This document shows positions 47,701-59,304 of a stretch of 64,000 nt of DNA, piece by piece (position 1 is the first letter of the stretch; every line of letters begins with the position of its first letter). The DNA is from Ignelater luminosus (Eukaryota; Arthropoda; Insecta; Coleoptera; Elateridae). The stretch is taken from the NCBI GenBank assembly GCA_011009095.1, contig VTPC01002309.1, positions 20,749 to 84,748 of the forward strand, read 5' to 3'. The notes under the pieces were generated by a model. It saw only the letters and a list, made by a program, of their open reading frames with translations, did no database searches and was not told where the DNA came from. Both the position numbers and the translations under genes were made by a program.

Positions 47701-49979
47701 GAATTTCAACAATAATTTTGCAACTTTTAACAATCATTTGCATCTTAAATCGTGTTTTAGCGAGACGTTTGTTTCACTATTAAAATTTACATTAGAAGTA
47801 ATTAATTGCAGTTACTGCCTTGTTTAAACGGTGAAGCTGGTTCGGCACCTTGGATTTTATAAAACACTCATTGCACTCTTACACAGTTAACACAGCACTG
47901 TTTAGTTATTAATATTTACTCTAAAGCACGGTTTTATTATTTTTACACTAACTTTTAAGCAAATTCAATATGATGTGTACCGTGTTCGCGTTTTCATTTT
48001 AAACATTCGTGTATTACTAAAAATGGCGGGCGACCGTTAAAAACTAATGAGGGCGCTCGCGTAACAAAACGTGAAAAGTAACTAGTTAAAAAGCGAATAT
48101 ATGATTTTTTAAGCAGTAAAGATGTTAAATTTAAAATTGTCTTCTTCTTAGATGAAATTAATTAAAATCGTTGCTTTGTATCAAAATCATACTTAAAACT
48201 TTTTGAACTAGGCAGAATTATAGTTAATTAAAATGAAGTAGAATGAAGAATTTGCAGTTTCTAAATCTCAGCTGGTTTCAATAGCTAACTTCATTATTAT
48301 TTTGATTAGAAAACTGACATATGAGTAACATAACCTAACTAATATTTAATATTCAAAAATGTTAAAAGAAAAATCTTAAGTGAGTGTGAATAAAGAATCT
48401 AATAATTACCGTTAATCATCAAAAATTGAGGATAATAGCGCAGTGATAGAAACTTCTTGGTATTTTAAATCAAATCAAATCTGTTTGAAATGTTCCCTAA
48501 AATCTAACATTTGTAATACCAAGATTAGTAATTAATAAGTATAAATATAGCAAAAACCAACTTGGTTGCTTTCCCAAGTGTTTTATTGCATTATTTGTAA
48601 TTATACGTAAACTACACTACATGTATCAGGTGTATTCTAAGATTATAAAAAAATTACATGCAAATGTAAACAATTAGAACAATATCAATTACCTTGAATT
48701 CCCAGCAATTAATAGGTAAAATCTCTTTGTATCTTCTTCAAGCAATAACTAGACATTCCATAAAATAACATATTTAGTGAACAGTACAGTGACAATGGAA
48801 TTATGCAGAATTAAAAAGAAACTTCTGTGCAATACCTACACTGGCGAAGAGCCTTTTAAGGTAGTGAAATGTGTACATATAAATAATGTCCTATATCTCA
48901 TATCTCTGCTCTAATACTATAAGCACATACATTATACAATAAATATCAATCACAATCAGAAACAATAGATTAATGTATTTAAGTTACCAGAGGTTTTCTA
49001 AAAGATTCATACTTACAGGCTAGTCTCGAAAAGCTGATCTGCTTAGCTTTAGATAATAATTATAATTTATCTTTGTATTAAATTCCTAAACATAACATAT
49101 TTAATACAAAGAACATGACAGACAAATAAATTACATCATTGGGGCACAATCACAGGGTCAGATAAATCTAATCTACCGTCTAAACCCTTATTGTTTATAT
49201 AGAGAGAAGTAATAATAATTGTTGCCTCATAATTACAAACTTAAATTACAAAAAAAAAGAAAAGAAGTCTGTGATGATGTGGTAATTAAAAAAGATGATA
49301 ATAATAATTGAGTTACATATTCATTATTAGTTGGATTACTGGCATGCACATCTTTAAATCGTAATAATAATAATGTGGTACATAAACATTCATTGTTCAC
49401 CCAACAATTGAACATGTAAACACTTTTTAAATGAAGCACTTGACAAGTCTTTAAATACTTCACATAAATTATTGTACAGTGTATATACTAGATTTGAAAA
49501 GTAAAAGATCTTTCAAACAGACAGGTTTAATGAGAAATATGTCACCACAATCAATTTTTAACAAGTTCCTAATTTCAAACATAAATTATTATAAAATAAT
49601 GAAAATAACACTACCTACGTTAATCTAACCTTAATCTTTTCGATCACAAATAGCTGCTAATAAGAAGACCTACCTTTCTACCTTTTTTCCAATATGTGTA
49701 TATGTAAGTAGGCAACATGGAAATTTTTTTTCATCAATTTCGCAGAAAACTTGTTTATAAAATCTTGCACTTACTCCAAAACTTCCAATAACAGAAATAA
49801 AACTTTAAGACTCTTAAAAACATCATTTTTCCATTAAAAAACAACAAAGTTTCAAATTTACTCAAAATTTTTAATTTATTTCCAATAAATCCTCAACTTA
49901 AGATCTTCACTAAGTTAAAAAATCCTCAACTTGAAGGACAATCTCCATACCTGGCAACACTGCAGTACTCACAACATCC
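47701..49979. other. AT-rich, no assignable feature
   Basis: Very AT-rich. A GC-richer island near 48020-48065 is isolated. The minus-strand frame at 49233-49463 is low-complexity. No gene supported. Confidence 0.45.
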
Positions 49980-51460
49980 TCAATTTTCATTTTGTACCTC
50001 CTCATATAGCCCTACACGAGTCAAAATTTCCAGGCCCGACTCGCTCCAACTGGAAACAAATTTAATGCGGACCGAAAAAATCCCGGTAACCTCTTGATTG
50101 GCCCTGGAGGTCCAAACAGCATGAACAGCACAAGAGGTCCGAAAGACCCGGGACTTGAACAGGTTGAGAGGCCCAAGCGGCAGGGAAGCCGAGAAGTCCA
50201 AAAGATCCGACAGACCCCTAGGAAAATAACTTCAATTTTCATTTTGTACCTCCTCTTACAGGCCTGCACGGGCCGAAATCTCCAGCCTCCACCAGGTCCA
50301 ACTGGAGATAAACTTGATGCAGCCCGAAAAAATTCCGGTAACTTCTTTATCGACCCGGAAGGCCCAAACAGTTCAAAAAGCCCGACAGGCCCGAGAGATC
50401 AAGACAGCCCTATAGATCCGAGAAGCCCGAAGGGCTGAGAAATCCAAAAGGTTCGACAGACCCGTATGACTTGACAGGCCTTGTATATTAAACTGAAGAT
50501 ATCTTCAATTTTCATTTTGTACCTCCTTGTAGAGCCCTGCACGGGCCGAAATCTCCAGACACGACCCGGTCCAATGCAGACCAACTTAATGGGGCCCGAA
50601 AAAATCCCGGCAACTTCTTGATCCCAAATGGCACGAACTGCGCAAGAGGTCCAGAGAGCGACCCGACAAAGAAGCCTGAGTAGCCAAAAAGTCCCAAAGT
50701 ACCGACAGGCCCGATAGACCTGAAGGTTCGAGAATTTTAAAATCGCCGACGGACCGAGAGGTCCGAACAGCCTTACAGACCCGAGAAGACCGAAAGGACC
50801 AAAAAGTTCAAAAGGTCCGAAAGATCGAAACGGCTCAATAGATCCGAAGGGCCGAGAAGTCCAAAAGCCCGACTATCTGAGAGGTTCAAACGGCCCTATA
50901 GACCCCAGAAGTCTGAAGGGCCAAAAAGTCCAAAAGGCTCAACAGGTCCAAGAGGTCGAAACGGCCCAATAGACCCAAAGGGCCAAAAAGTTTAAAATGT
51001 CTGACAACCCGAGAGGTCGAACGTCCATACAGACCCAATAAGTCCGAAGGGCCAAGAAGTCTAAAAGGTTCAACAGGCCCGAGAGATCAAAACGGTTCAA
51101 TAGACCCAAAGGGTCGAGAAGTTTGAAATACCCGACGGCCCGAGAGGTTGAACGTCCATACAGACCCGATAAGCCCGAAGGGCCAAAAAATCCAAAAGGT
51201 TCAACAGGAGCGAGAGATCAAAACGGCTCAACCCAAAGGGCCGAGAAGTTCAAAAGGTCTGACGGCCCGAGAGCTCTGAACGGTGTTACAGATCCGAGAA
51301 GCCCGAAGGGCCAAGAAGTCCAAAAGGCCTGACCGCTCCGAGAGGTCAAAACGTCCCAATAGACTTGAAGGGCCGAGAAGTTCAAAAGGCCCGACGACGC
51401 CCCTACAGACCCGAGAAGCCCAAAAGGCCCGACGGACCCGTATGGCCTGGGAGGTTCAAC
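49980..51460 (+). repeat. GC-rich collagen-like repeat cluster 2
   Basis: The first part has three units of about 250-275 bases, each starting 'ttcaattttcattttgtacc' (49980, 50231 and 50504), with 'gcacgggccgaaatctccag'-like and 'cccgaaaaaatcccgg' blocks. The rest (50700-51460) consists of short words such as 'gacccgagaagcccgaag' and 'gggccaaaaagtccaaaag' in a 27-54-base rhythm. One plus-strand reading is Gly-X-Y-like (GSTGARDQNGST, then PRSPKG), interrupted by stops. It resembles cluster 1 (19511-20800) in inverted orientation. Confidence 0.75.
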
Positions 51461-51689
51461 AATACATATATGATAAACTGATTTTTAACGATCATCAAAG
51501 GTTTCTTCTGAACTTATAGTCAATTCGTCTTAGGAAGCCAGCAAACACGTTAACTTTTGTATGCATCGTCGTTATCTGTCAAAATATCACTCATCAAATC
51601 TGAAGAGGAGTATTCGTATGTTATGGTCTTTAAAAAGTGATATTCCTATAACATTCTGTCTCGTAAAAATACATTTGTGGAAATTCTGA

Positions 51690-52740
51690 TGTTAATTATT
51701 TGAAGAAATATTTAATATTCGTTTTGGACATAAGATAATTAAGTAAAATAACAATAATTAAAAATAAACACCGTAATACGAAATTATAACAATTGAAACA
51801 ATAAAAATTTAAGATATAATAAGTGGTTGCATTTCTACGAGCATCAATAACTACTTGGCACCTTCGTGGCATACTTATAATACAGTTGTCAATATGCTCT
51901 TGGGGTATTTCATGCCGAAGAATTGGTAATGCAGCTGAAAGCCGTTGAACAGTGGCTGGTTGAAGAGGGTGATTGTCTAGTCGTCTCTGAAACATCCCAT
52001 AAGTGAGTTAGCTCTGGTTGAGCAACAGAGAATGGTGTGGGCGGCACTCAGAGAGGAGACAAAAGAAACACGTGGTTGTGTTGGAGCGTAAAAAGCGTCT
52101 TGAAGTCACAAAGTTGGCGATGCAACAGGAAGGTTTGCTATTCGGCTCCCGATATTTATAGATGTAGACCGCAGCATCCAGTGTCGAGATTGGTCCACGC
52201 TTGGGTCAATTAATGTAGGCGGGGGAGTAGGGGTTTTTGCATTGAGATGCTCCGATAACACGTGCTCAATTGCGTTTAGATCAGGTGAAAGTGAAAGAGC
52301 TAGATGATTAATTTCTTCCGAGGTATATCTTCCCATAGCCTTAACCTTGCCCAGTGCAGCTTCGATGCGCTGGAGTTCTTGTCGCACATCTCGGTCAGTC
52401 TTACCTCATGTAACCGATTTCGTAGAGTTTGGTGAGATACCCTTAGATCTGTCACATTTTAAAGTTCCTGCTGCCGGTGTCTAGCAGTAGAAAATGGGCG
52501 CATTCTGACATTAATTTTTAAAAATCGATCTTGCCGAAGTGTTGTAATGTGAGAGGATCCACGGCCCGGTCTTCTAGTGGAATTCCGGGTTCTTGGAAGC
52601 GAGCAAGTACACGAGTAACAACACTCTACGAACAACGCAACAAATCTACAATATCGACCTATCGCTCTCCCCTTTGCTGCAAAAATAACTTTTTCTGGTG
52701 ACAAATGTCGTCTTTCCATTAAAACTGAAATACTGATAAA
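51690..52740 (-). mobile_element. Tc1-like transposase remnant
   Basis: Read from the minus strand, the 86-codon frame 52459-52719 ends RRPGRGSSHITTLRQDRFLK, the link between the two DNA-binding helix-turn-helix units of Tc1-type transposases (usually GRPRxTTxRxDRxL). The frame 52106-52387 contains LSLSPDLNAIEHVLSEHLNA, the SPDLNPIEHVWD segment near the last catalytic residue. The frame 51696-51995 contains EIPQEHIDNCIISMPRRCQV, then VIDARR, the conserved end of the family. The pieces lie in correct order, but frames and part of the catalytic core are lost. Terminal inverted repeats could not be matched. Confidence 0.75.
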
Positions 52741-53454
52741 ATAAAACCGTAACTTATGGTGAGTTATTTTTTAAAAAGTGAACTTGTGGAAACCCTGTAA
52801 CCGAAAGTGTGGATCATAATTTTTTTTATTAGGTAAAACTCAAGAGGTATGCTGACAAATCTAGACAGGAAGGCTCTGATCTTCGTAAAGTTCTCGTTCA
52901 GTCATATTCTTATCAAGACACAGAAGGATAGAACCGTGAAGTTTCAACCCCGCCGTGACGGGCCGTAGAAGATCCTAAAGAAGATTTCTTCTACTGTCTA
53001 CCAAATAGCCAGTTTGACGGATCGTTATCATTAATATTTTATTCTGCAACTGTCACTATAGTGATAACTTTCCTGATAGCCTCGCAGGCTCGTCCTGTAA
53101 ATAACTATCATCACTACATTTTTAGCTTTATGTAATTTCATATCGTTTGATTTGCATTAAAGTTCTTTTAATCCCCTTTCAAGAATCCACGATCCGTGCT
53201 ATATCCTCAATTAAAAATCCAAGATTCATAAATAAAAATGCTACATTACATCGAATTTTCGTCCATCTAAAGTCTATTATCAGATTGATTCAGAAATCAA
53301 ATCAGCTAGACTGATCCAGAGATCAAATAGCTATTTTCCGGTTTAAAGCTAAATCTAGAAACTACCAAGTTACGGATTTATTTCGGTATTTTATAAATGG
53401 AAAGTTCTATTAATATAATAAAACAAACAGGAGTTTACTTTGTAAAAAATAACC
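52741..53454. other. No assignable feature
   Basis: Intergenic sequence with no recognised coding or repeat signal. It borders the 3' end of ORC5. Confidence 0.4.
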
Positions 53455-53460
53455 TTTATT
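53455..53460 (-). terminator. AATAAA polyadenylation signal of ORC5
   Basis: TTTATT on the plus strand, 33 bases beyond the ORC5 stop codon, giving a very short 3' UTR. Confidence 0.6.
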
Positions 53461-53492
53461 GTTTGCTTAATTAAACACACAATTACAAAAGT

Positions 53493-54881
53493 TTAATTAA
53501 AGTCTACCAAATATTTAGTTATATTGAAATCGACAGTCTTAGAAATGATCTGTATGAATTCGAAACTGACACAACATTTGTATTTACGGCTGTCTAAATC
53601 ACAGTTGTCAGAGACCATCGATAAAAGTTGCAGTTCCACTAAAGTAGAAATCTGTACTAACAAATTACTATTAAAGTCGACCTTTTCCTCAAGAATAGCG
53701 TAAAAAATAGCGACCAATCGCTCAAACCCGAATGGCTTCGGTCCTAACTGCGTGTTGAGTTGTTCCGATACGATATTTTTTGCTTTCACATCTTTCATTC
53801 GTTTGGTTTTCTTTCCGTGATATTTCATGAACAATCGTTTGTCTTCTTTAGGCGGGTTGTAACTTGCCAAATAAGCGGCAATTAGTAAATATTTGGCATA
53901 AAACGGCAATTCTAGAAATTGAGCTAAACTTTCTTTACTAAAAGTAAATTGTTTTACCGTTCGCGCTCCATCGCATTTAATTTCCACGCTCTGCTGTTTT
54001 CCTTCTTGGCTAACGGGAGAGATTCTCAGATATAACACTTCAAGGGACGCTTTCAAAATCGGAGCGATATGTCTCCACAATCCCATTGAGTCTTCAAGTT
54101 TACATTCCTTCTTGAATACGGGTTCGCAGTATTTCACAAAATTTAATTTTGACATATGTCTGAGTTCAGACAAATCTCTACAGACCCGGTAAAAAACCGA
54201 TAAGAATAAATTTAAGTAATTACTGAAAAATTCCTCGTTAATGTCGAAATTTTCATTAAAATTATTTCTGATAAAATTTTGAACGTGATCAAAATCTAAA
54301 CGTAAGATCTCCCATAATTCTTCTCTTGTGTACTGAGAAAAGTGGATCTTTATCGGTTCTAAAGTTCTGGCTTTAAAGTAATACTTCTCAAAAATAATTT
54401 CAGAGATGAATATCACGGAAACAGATAAACCAGATAATTCTTTCAATTTTAAGAATGCTGGAAGTAAATTGTAATCCATATTCCTGAGACGTTCAGCTTT
54501 ATCGAGAACGATGACCGATTTATTCAAATCCACCTCATCTGCGCATTTTCTCAAATTAAAAATAAAATCCATGACATTATCGCACTTTGCGTAAGGATGT
54601 CCTTTAAAAGGATCAATTTTATGTCCAGAGAGTTGATTTAAAATAGATTCAAATAATACTTTAGACGAGTAGCACTCGACTAGATTAACGCAGGCATTTC
54701 TTATTTCGAGACCATCAAGAAGGGACCCCACGACAGCAGATTTTCCTGTACTAGATGGCCCGTAGATGAAAACGCTGCTAACAAATGGTTCGTTCTTGTA
54801 ACCAAACAAGCTGAAAAGTCGCTCGATCTGATACGTTCGCCCGGGAAAATTCATCTTCAGTTGATTTACTAAGGAATCCAT
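53493..54881 (-). CDS. ORC5: Origin recognition complex subunit 5
   Basis: One uninterrupted 462-residue frame; ORC5 is usually about 435-480. An AAA+ ATPase domain opens the protein: Walker A GPSSTGKS at 41-48, Walker B VIVLDKAE at 123-130 and a beta strand VSVIFISEI at 154-162. The region 226-255 (LSVFYRVCRDLSELRHMSKL) and the winged-helix part (YAKYLLIAAYLASYNPPKED at 328-347, LGPKPFGFERLVAIFY at 379-394, and KYLVDF at the end) correspond closely to human and fly ORC5. In the nucleus it is part of the six-subunit complex that marks replication origins and loads MCM helicase. The ATG at 54879-54881 is the natural start, since it leads directly into the Walker A domain. A 'tttctttccag' acceptor-like string 20 bases upstream suggests an intron in the 5' UTR; the coding part itself has no introns. 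No frame-breaking change. Confidence 0.95.
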   Translation of the reverse strand: MDSLVNQLKMNFPGRTYQIERLFSLFGYKNEPFVSSVFIYGPSSTGKSAVVGSLLDGLEIRNACVNLVECYSSKVLFESILNQLSGHKIDPFKGHPYAKCDNVMDFIFNLRKCADEVDLNKSVIVLDKAERLRNMDYNLLPAFLKLKELSGLSVSVIFISEIIFEKYYFKARTLEPIKIHFSQYTREELWEILRLDFDHVQNFIRNNFNENFDINEEFFSNYLNLFLSVFYRVCRDLSELRHMSKLNFVKYCEPVFKKECKLEDSMGLWRHIAPILKASLEVLYLRISPVSQEGKQQSVEIKCDGARTVKQFTFSKESLAQFLELPFYAKYLLIAAYLASYNPPKEDKRLFMKYHGKKTKRMKDVKAKNIVSEQLNTQLGPKPFGFERLVAIFYAILEEKVDFNSNLLVQISTLVELQLLSMVSDNCDLDSRKYKCCVSFEFIQIISKTVDFNITKYLVDFN

Positions 54882-54912
54882 GTTGAAAAAGGTAGTCCCA
54901 CCTGGAAAGAAA

Positions 54913-55867
54913 TTTCAACGTTAATACTCTTGTAAGCAAGAGAATCAAACTTTAATAACTAGATGTAACTTGTATTTTCCAATTTTGTTCATTCAGCGTC
55001 ACTGACCTGCCTTTTCAAATGAAATAAATCAATACAGGATGCAAGAATGACGTCAACATGTAATCGCGTATATCCTCAAGTAAGTCGTGAATCACTACAT
55101 ACAAGCGTCACAAACGGGAATTTTCTATAATTGAGAGTGTACACAATCGGTTCGTCAACTTTTGCTACAATTAACTTTTGCTTACCTTGTACGTGTTATT
55201 AGATTCTACAATAAAGATAAAATGAGTAAATTAATTAAGGAAGAGTTAAAAGAAAGTTGATTCAATTATGCAGTTCTGAAGAGTTCCTAAATTGGTTTTA
55301 TAAAATATTTCCTTTCCCTATCAGCAGATGCAGTACTGCCGTTTCAAATACCATAAATATTAAACTTTTCAAAATAATGTGTCTGTTATTAAATCAACTC
55401 ACATGCTTAACAAAGCATAAAATGAAACAGAAGAGCTTACTATCTGAAAGGATTAGCCAGCCAAGTTTGAAATGAGAAATTTAATCCAAGAGCTGAAATA
55501 GTACTGAACATGTCGGCTGTGTATAGAGGAATAGAGCTTTTGTGTAATATTCAGCTAAAAAACGAATTAATCTTGTAATACACAGTTCTAGTGTTTCATT
55601 TTTACAAAATCCTTTATGGCACAACGCACCAATGTTGGAATTGTTTTATAACAGCAAATCATCGTTGTGTTTCACGTTTAGCATTTTACATTCTTAATTA
55701 GTAGCGAATACTAGTTCAAGAACAGAATTTCATTTGAAAATAAGACAAAGAAGCAAAAGCAAAACTTAAAGATAGCCCTATTTTTCTCTGAAAAATCAAA
55801 AATAAATCATGATCTCTTCCAGCATTGTTTTACAGTAACAAGATTCTTTGCATCTGCAGTCTTATAA
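54913..55867. other. ORC5 upstream region and spacer
   Basis: The promoter and any 5' UTR exon of ORC5 should lie here (minus strand), but no core element is clear enough to place. Short frames only. Confidence 0.35.
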
Positions 55868-56030
55868 GAAGTACACTCATGGTCAGAAATAATGTCACTC
55901 GCTTCTATACGCGTAGGCAACACATCGAACTGACTGTTGTATGCTACGACATGCGTCCCTAAACATGATTGTCTCGTTTCTCCGTTCGACTTCGATATTA
56001 AAGGAAATTTTTTTTAAATATTTAAATTTT
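55868..56030 (-). repeat. Interspersed repeat, inverted copy of 61200-61372
   Basis: About 115 bases (55868-55982) are roughly 91 percent identical to the reverse complement of 61259-61372, sharing 'cgcgtaggcaacacatcgaa' and 'gtatgctacga'. Weaker similarity continues to about 56030 ('atattaaaggaa'). It ends just before another repeat family at 56054. Confidence 0.8.
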
Positions 56031-56053
56031 TCTTTAAATTTTATTATTTTTAC

Positions 56054-57172
56054 TAGCTGCCCGCCCCGGCTTCGCACGGGTGGAGTACTTAATGAAAAAA
56101 ATAAGACAATTTTCCATTTTGAAATTAAATTACGATTAAAATAAAAGAAAAATCTTAAGAATTTATATACTTTATTGTAAAGCTTTGTAATAAACCACAT
56201 TTTTAGTTTTTCCATTTCTTCAGTCTCATTGGCTCTATAATATTGAATTTCTCTTGCGTTGCGCGTACGCCGACCGATATTTGTACGTCTTACTGATGGC
56301 ATTTTCTTATCACAAAAACAGCACGAAGCACAGAAACACTTTAGCTTTTCAAAAATACAAAATTAACGTTGATTATGAATATGAATCAAAGAGTATAGTA
56401 ACAGTCCATAGAGATGTCATTGTATCAATGTTTTTTTTTTATATTTGTATTATAGGCACACTATTTTTAATTGCGCAATGTGTCGATTTTCATCTATCTA
56501 TCTATCTATCTTCTTCTATATAAATTTTTCAAAATCACATACTCATTGCCTCGAAAAGACTATCGATACGTAAATACTGCCTCACATGAGTATTACGCCA
56601 TAATAAAAAAAAAAAGAAAGAGACATTAGCTAATTAAAGTGTATCCGAATGTTGAAGTGTTGCAAGTTTCATAATTTGAATTATTTACATATTTTATGTT
56701 TTATTCAAATTCTTCTTTGATTTGGTACTTTAGAAGAATGTATTCGGAAAAATATGTAATGTACGACTTGTTTTGTGACTAAAGATCACAATAAATAAAC
56801 ACGTAGTATAATTTTTGTATTATTCAAAAGGAGTTTTTGACCATTACATTTTTCAAATTACCTCAAAGTTAGCGAAAACTTCCTTACATACACTTCGACA
56901 CTTTCGCCACCCTGCCGGCGGCGCCATCTATTGTATACTTCGGGAACCACTCGAAATGACGTATAAGAGAAAAAATGTTTTTTTACGTCTTTCCGTACAT
57001 TTTTTTGGAAATTTTCTTTTATACAAACCTTCTCCTGATAATAACAAACACAACAAAAAAAGAATTATCCGATTTGGTTCAGTCGTTGTGAAGTGATACG
57101 CCTTCATACATTTTTGCGATTCATTTTTATTTATATATAGAAGATAGATAGATAGATAGATAGATAGATATT
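56054..57172. repeat. Arthropod-type interspersed repeat block with GATA microsatellites
   Basis: The block starts 'ctagctgcccgccccggctt', then 'cgcacgggtgg', a motif seen at the edge of many arthropod repeats. It ends, at 57040-57172, with 'ggttcagtcgttgtgaagtg' and a 'tatatatagaagatagata' tail in (gata)n. A second tail in the opposite orientation, (tcta)n at about 56494-56512, lies inside the block, so at least two copies meet here. The family class is not certain. Open frames (56254-56523, 56815-57096 and 56928-57314) have no domain. Confidence 0.6.
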
Positions 57173-58740
57173 CATTAAATATTACCTCGCATAATAATCT
57201 TTCAATATTTGGATAAATATTTAAAAACTGTTTTAGCTTCGTTTTATTTTTGTAAGAACCAAAACCAAATTTAAAAAAGTTACAAATTTCTAAGTAACTG
57301 CGTACAGGAAACAAAACTAAATTTAAAATGCTATACGATCATGTGTGTTGATTTTAATGTTTTTAAAAGATATCAGTCTGGAGTTTGAAATCTCAGGAAA
57401 TTGCATTTGTTTATTATAGACTTACGACGTTTTATTAATTTCTACGGGAAATTATATTTTGCCCTCGAGTTAAATAGAAATCATTAGTATAGTTTTGTGT
57501 TGGTTTGGTTTTTTGAAATTTTTACTGCATTGTCCATCTAAGAACTGCTTGTATTGATTTTTAAACATATGTTCTTATTATTTTGTCAAATTTTTTAAAA
57601 ATGGTTACGTGATTCCTGTTTCCAAAAGAAAAATAATGTAAAATAACTCGAACCGGCAAGTCATTTTATTAAATTAATAATAAGCAGAAGTTAGGGGTGA
57701 TAATACTTAACCGATTTTCTTTCTCAAATGATGACATTCGACACTTAAATAAATAATTACGATTTTTGAGATAGTGTATTTAGAATCTGGTATTGTTAAA
57801 TATTTTAGAATACTATTACGTATTATCACGCAAATATTTAAATTAATATGAGCATAGAAATAATCTTTCTTCCTGCACTATTAACGAAGTTCATTGAATG
57901 CAGTTCTTTGGTTTGCAAAAGGCAGAAATTTATAATACTGGCCATTTTATTAAAAGCAGAAGGTTGGTTGTTTCTCTGAAAAAGCCTTATTTAAATTGTA
58001 AAAATAAGGAGAGTACCGTTGAAGCAAATGTCAGTCATAGGTTCTCCTATTGTTGCATTCATAAAATGATGATGAAGGTGATATAAAATACTATTTATCA
58101 CATTAGTTTCTTATAGAAAGGAACTATACATAACATATCATTGAATGTAAAAATATAAAGTACGATTAATAGTCCATGGAACAGAGACGTATTTGCTTGC
58201 AAAAGTTATGTAGTTCTAATTTTTGGATATGCTGCGTATATCGGTGTCCTAGTGAAAAATCCAAGTTTTCGACCTCGTCACCCCCGTGCGGGCTTCGTGG
58301 GGAGCCAAGAAGCGTCAAACTTCCGGACTTTTTTCAGTTTTTCGATATCTTTTTACCCATGCATTACAGAGGAAAAATCTGTAGAGTATTACATTTGCTG
58401 CAACTTTTGTGTAGAAAATGTTTTTGTAGAGCGACTAGGTAGGTAGTTACGCTTCATCAAATTTACCAATTCTTCTGCGTCTTCCTTTGTTAAAATAAAG
58501 AAATACGAATAATGACAACACAATAACACAAATAACAAAACAAAAGAAGGATAGAAAACCTATAAATTTTAGCAAAGGAAGACTTGTTTTATGTAATTAA
58601 GTCAAATAAAGATACTATTTCGTGTCATAATTTTTATGTTTTTCTTAAAAATCTTATGTGAGTGCATATTCAAACGCACACTTGGATTCGGGAAAAAAGA
58701 CTCTATAAGAAACAGTCGAAAAATATATGACATTGCATCA
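57173..58740. other. AT-rich, no assignable gene
   Basis: Mostly AT-rich. A GC-richer patch at 58270-58310 ('ccgtgcgggcttcgtgggg') loosely resembles the reverse complement of the 56054 motif and may be another repeat edge. Confidence 0.4.
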
Positions 58741-58742
58741 TA

Positions 58743-59302
58743 CAGGGTGCTTCCAGATAAAGTTTAGAATATAATTTAATCAAGTTAAAAATTCAAAATT
58801 TAATACGGGGTGTTCAGTAACTAACTCTTATATACAAACCAACATACAAATTAAACATCTTAAATGAAATAATCTACTATTGCGTCTCAATTCCCTGACA
58901 CAATTCCATCTTTTTCCTCAACTAGAGAAAAACTTGATGTAACTTCCGGTCAAATTTCATTAACAGCCTCCTAAATAGCATTTTTCAATCGATTCAAATC
59001 ATCTCCAAAATTTTGCCTGCAGACCTTTTCTTTTAATAAGACAGATTCAAAATGAAGTATTACTTTTATTTCCATAACAACTATGTCTTGTTTAGGTAAT
59101 TTGCTTATAAATTAATTCAATCTGTACACTACTTTAAAACATAAAAGTTAATTTTTTAAACACCCCGTATAAAATTTTGAATTTTTAACTCGATAAAAGT
59201 TACTTTTGAAGTAAGCAGACTTTTAGAATGAATAAGTTTTTTTTGTGTCTTGAAACTTTTTATCCATTACACCTATTCTAAACCTTATCAGGTGACACCC
59301 TG
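58743..59302. mobile_element. MITE with long, interrupted inverted repeats and TA duplication
   Basis: The element starts CAGGGTGCTTCCAG and ends CACCCTG. Flanking TA dinucleotides at 58741-58742 and 59303-59304 fit a TA target duplication. Outer arms: 58743-58771 against 59273-59302 ('gtttagaata' inverted as 'tattctaaac'). Inner arms: 58781-58814 against 59159-59192 ('aaaaattcaaaatt' with 'acggggtgtt', nearly perfect). About 80 extra bases separate inner and outer arms on the right side. No coding capacity. A Tc1/mariner-type non-autonomous element is the likely origin. Confidence 0.8.
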
Positions 59303-59304
59303 TA

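Noticed and set aside
56254..57314. Frames of 89-128 codons on both strands
   Set aside because: Located in interspersed repeats and microsatellites with strong AT bias and no domain.
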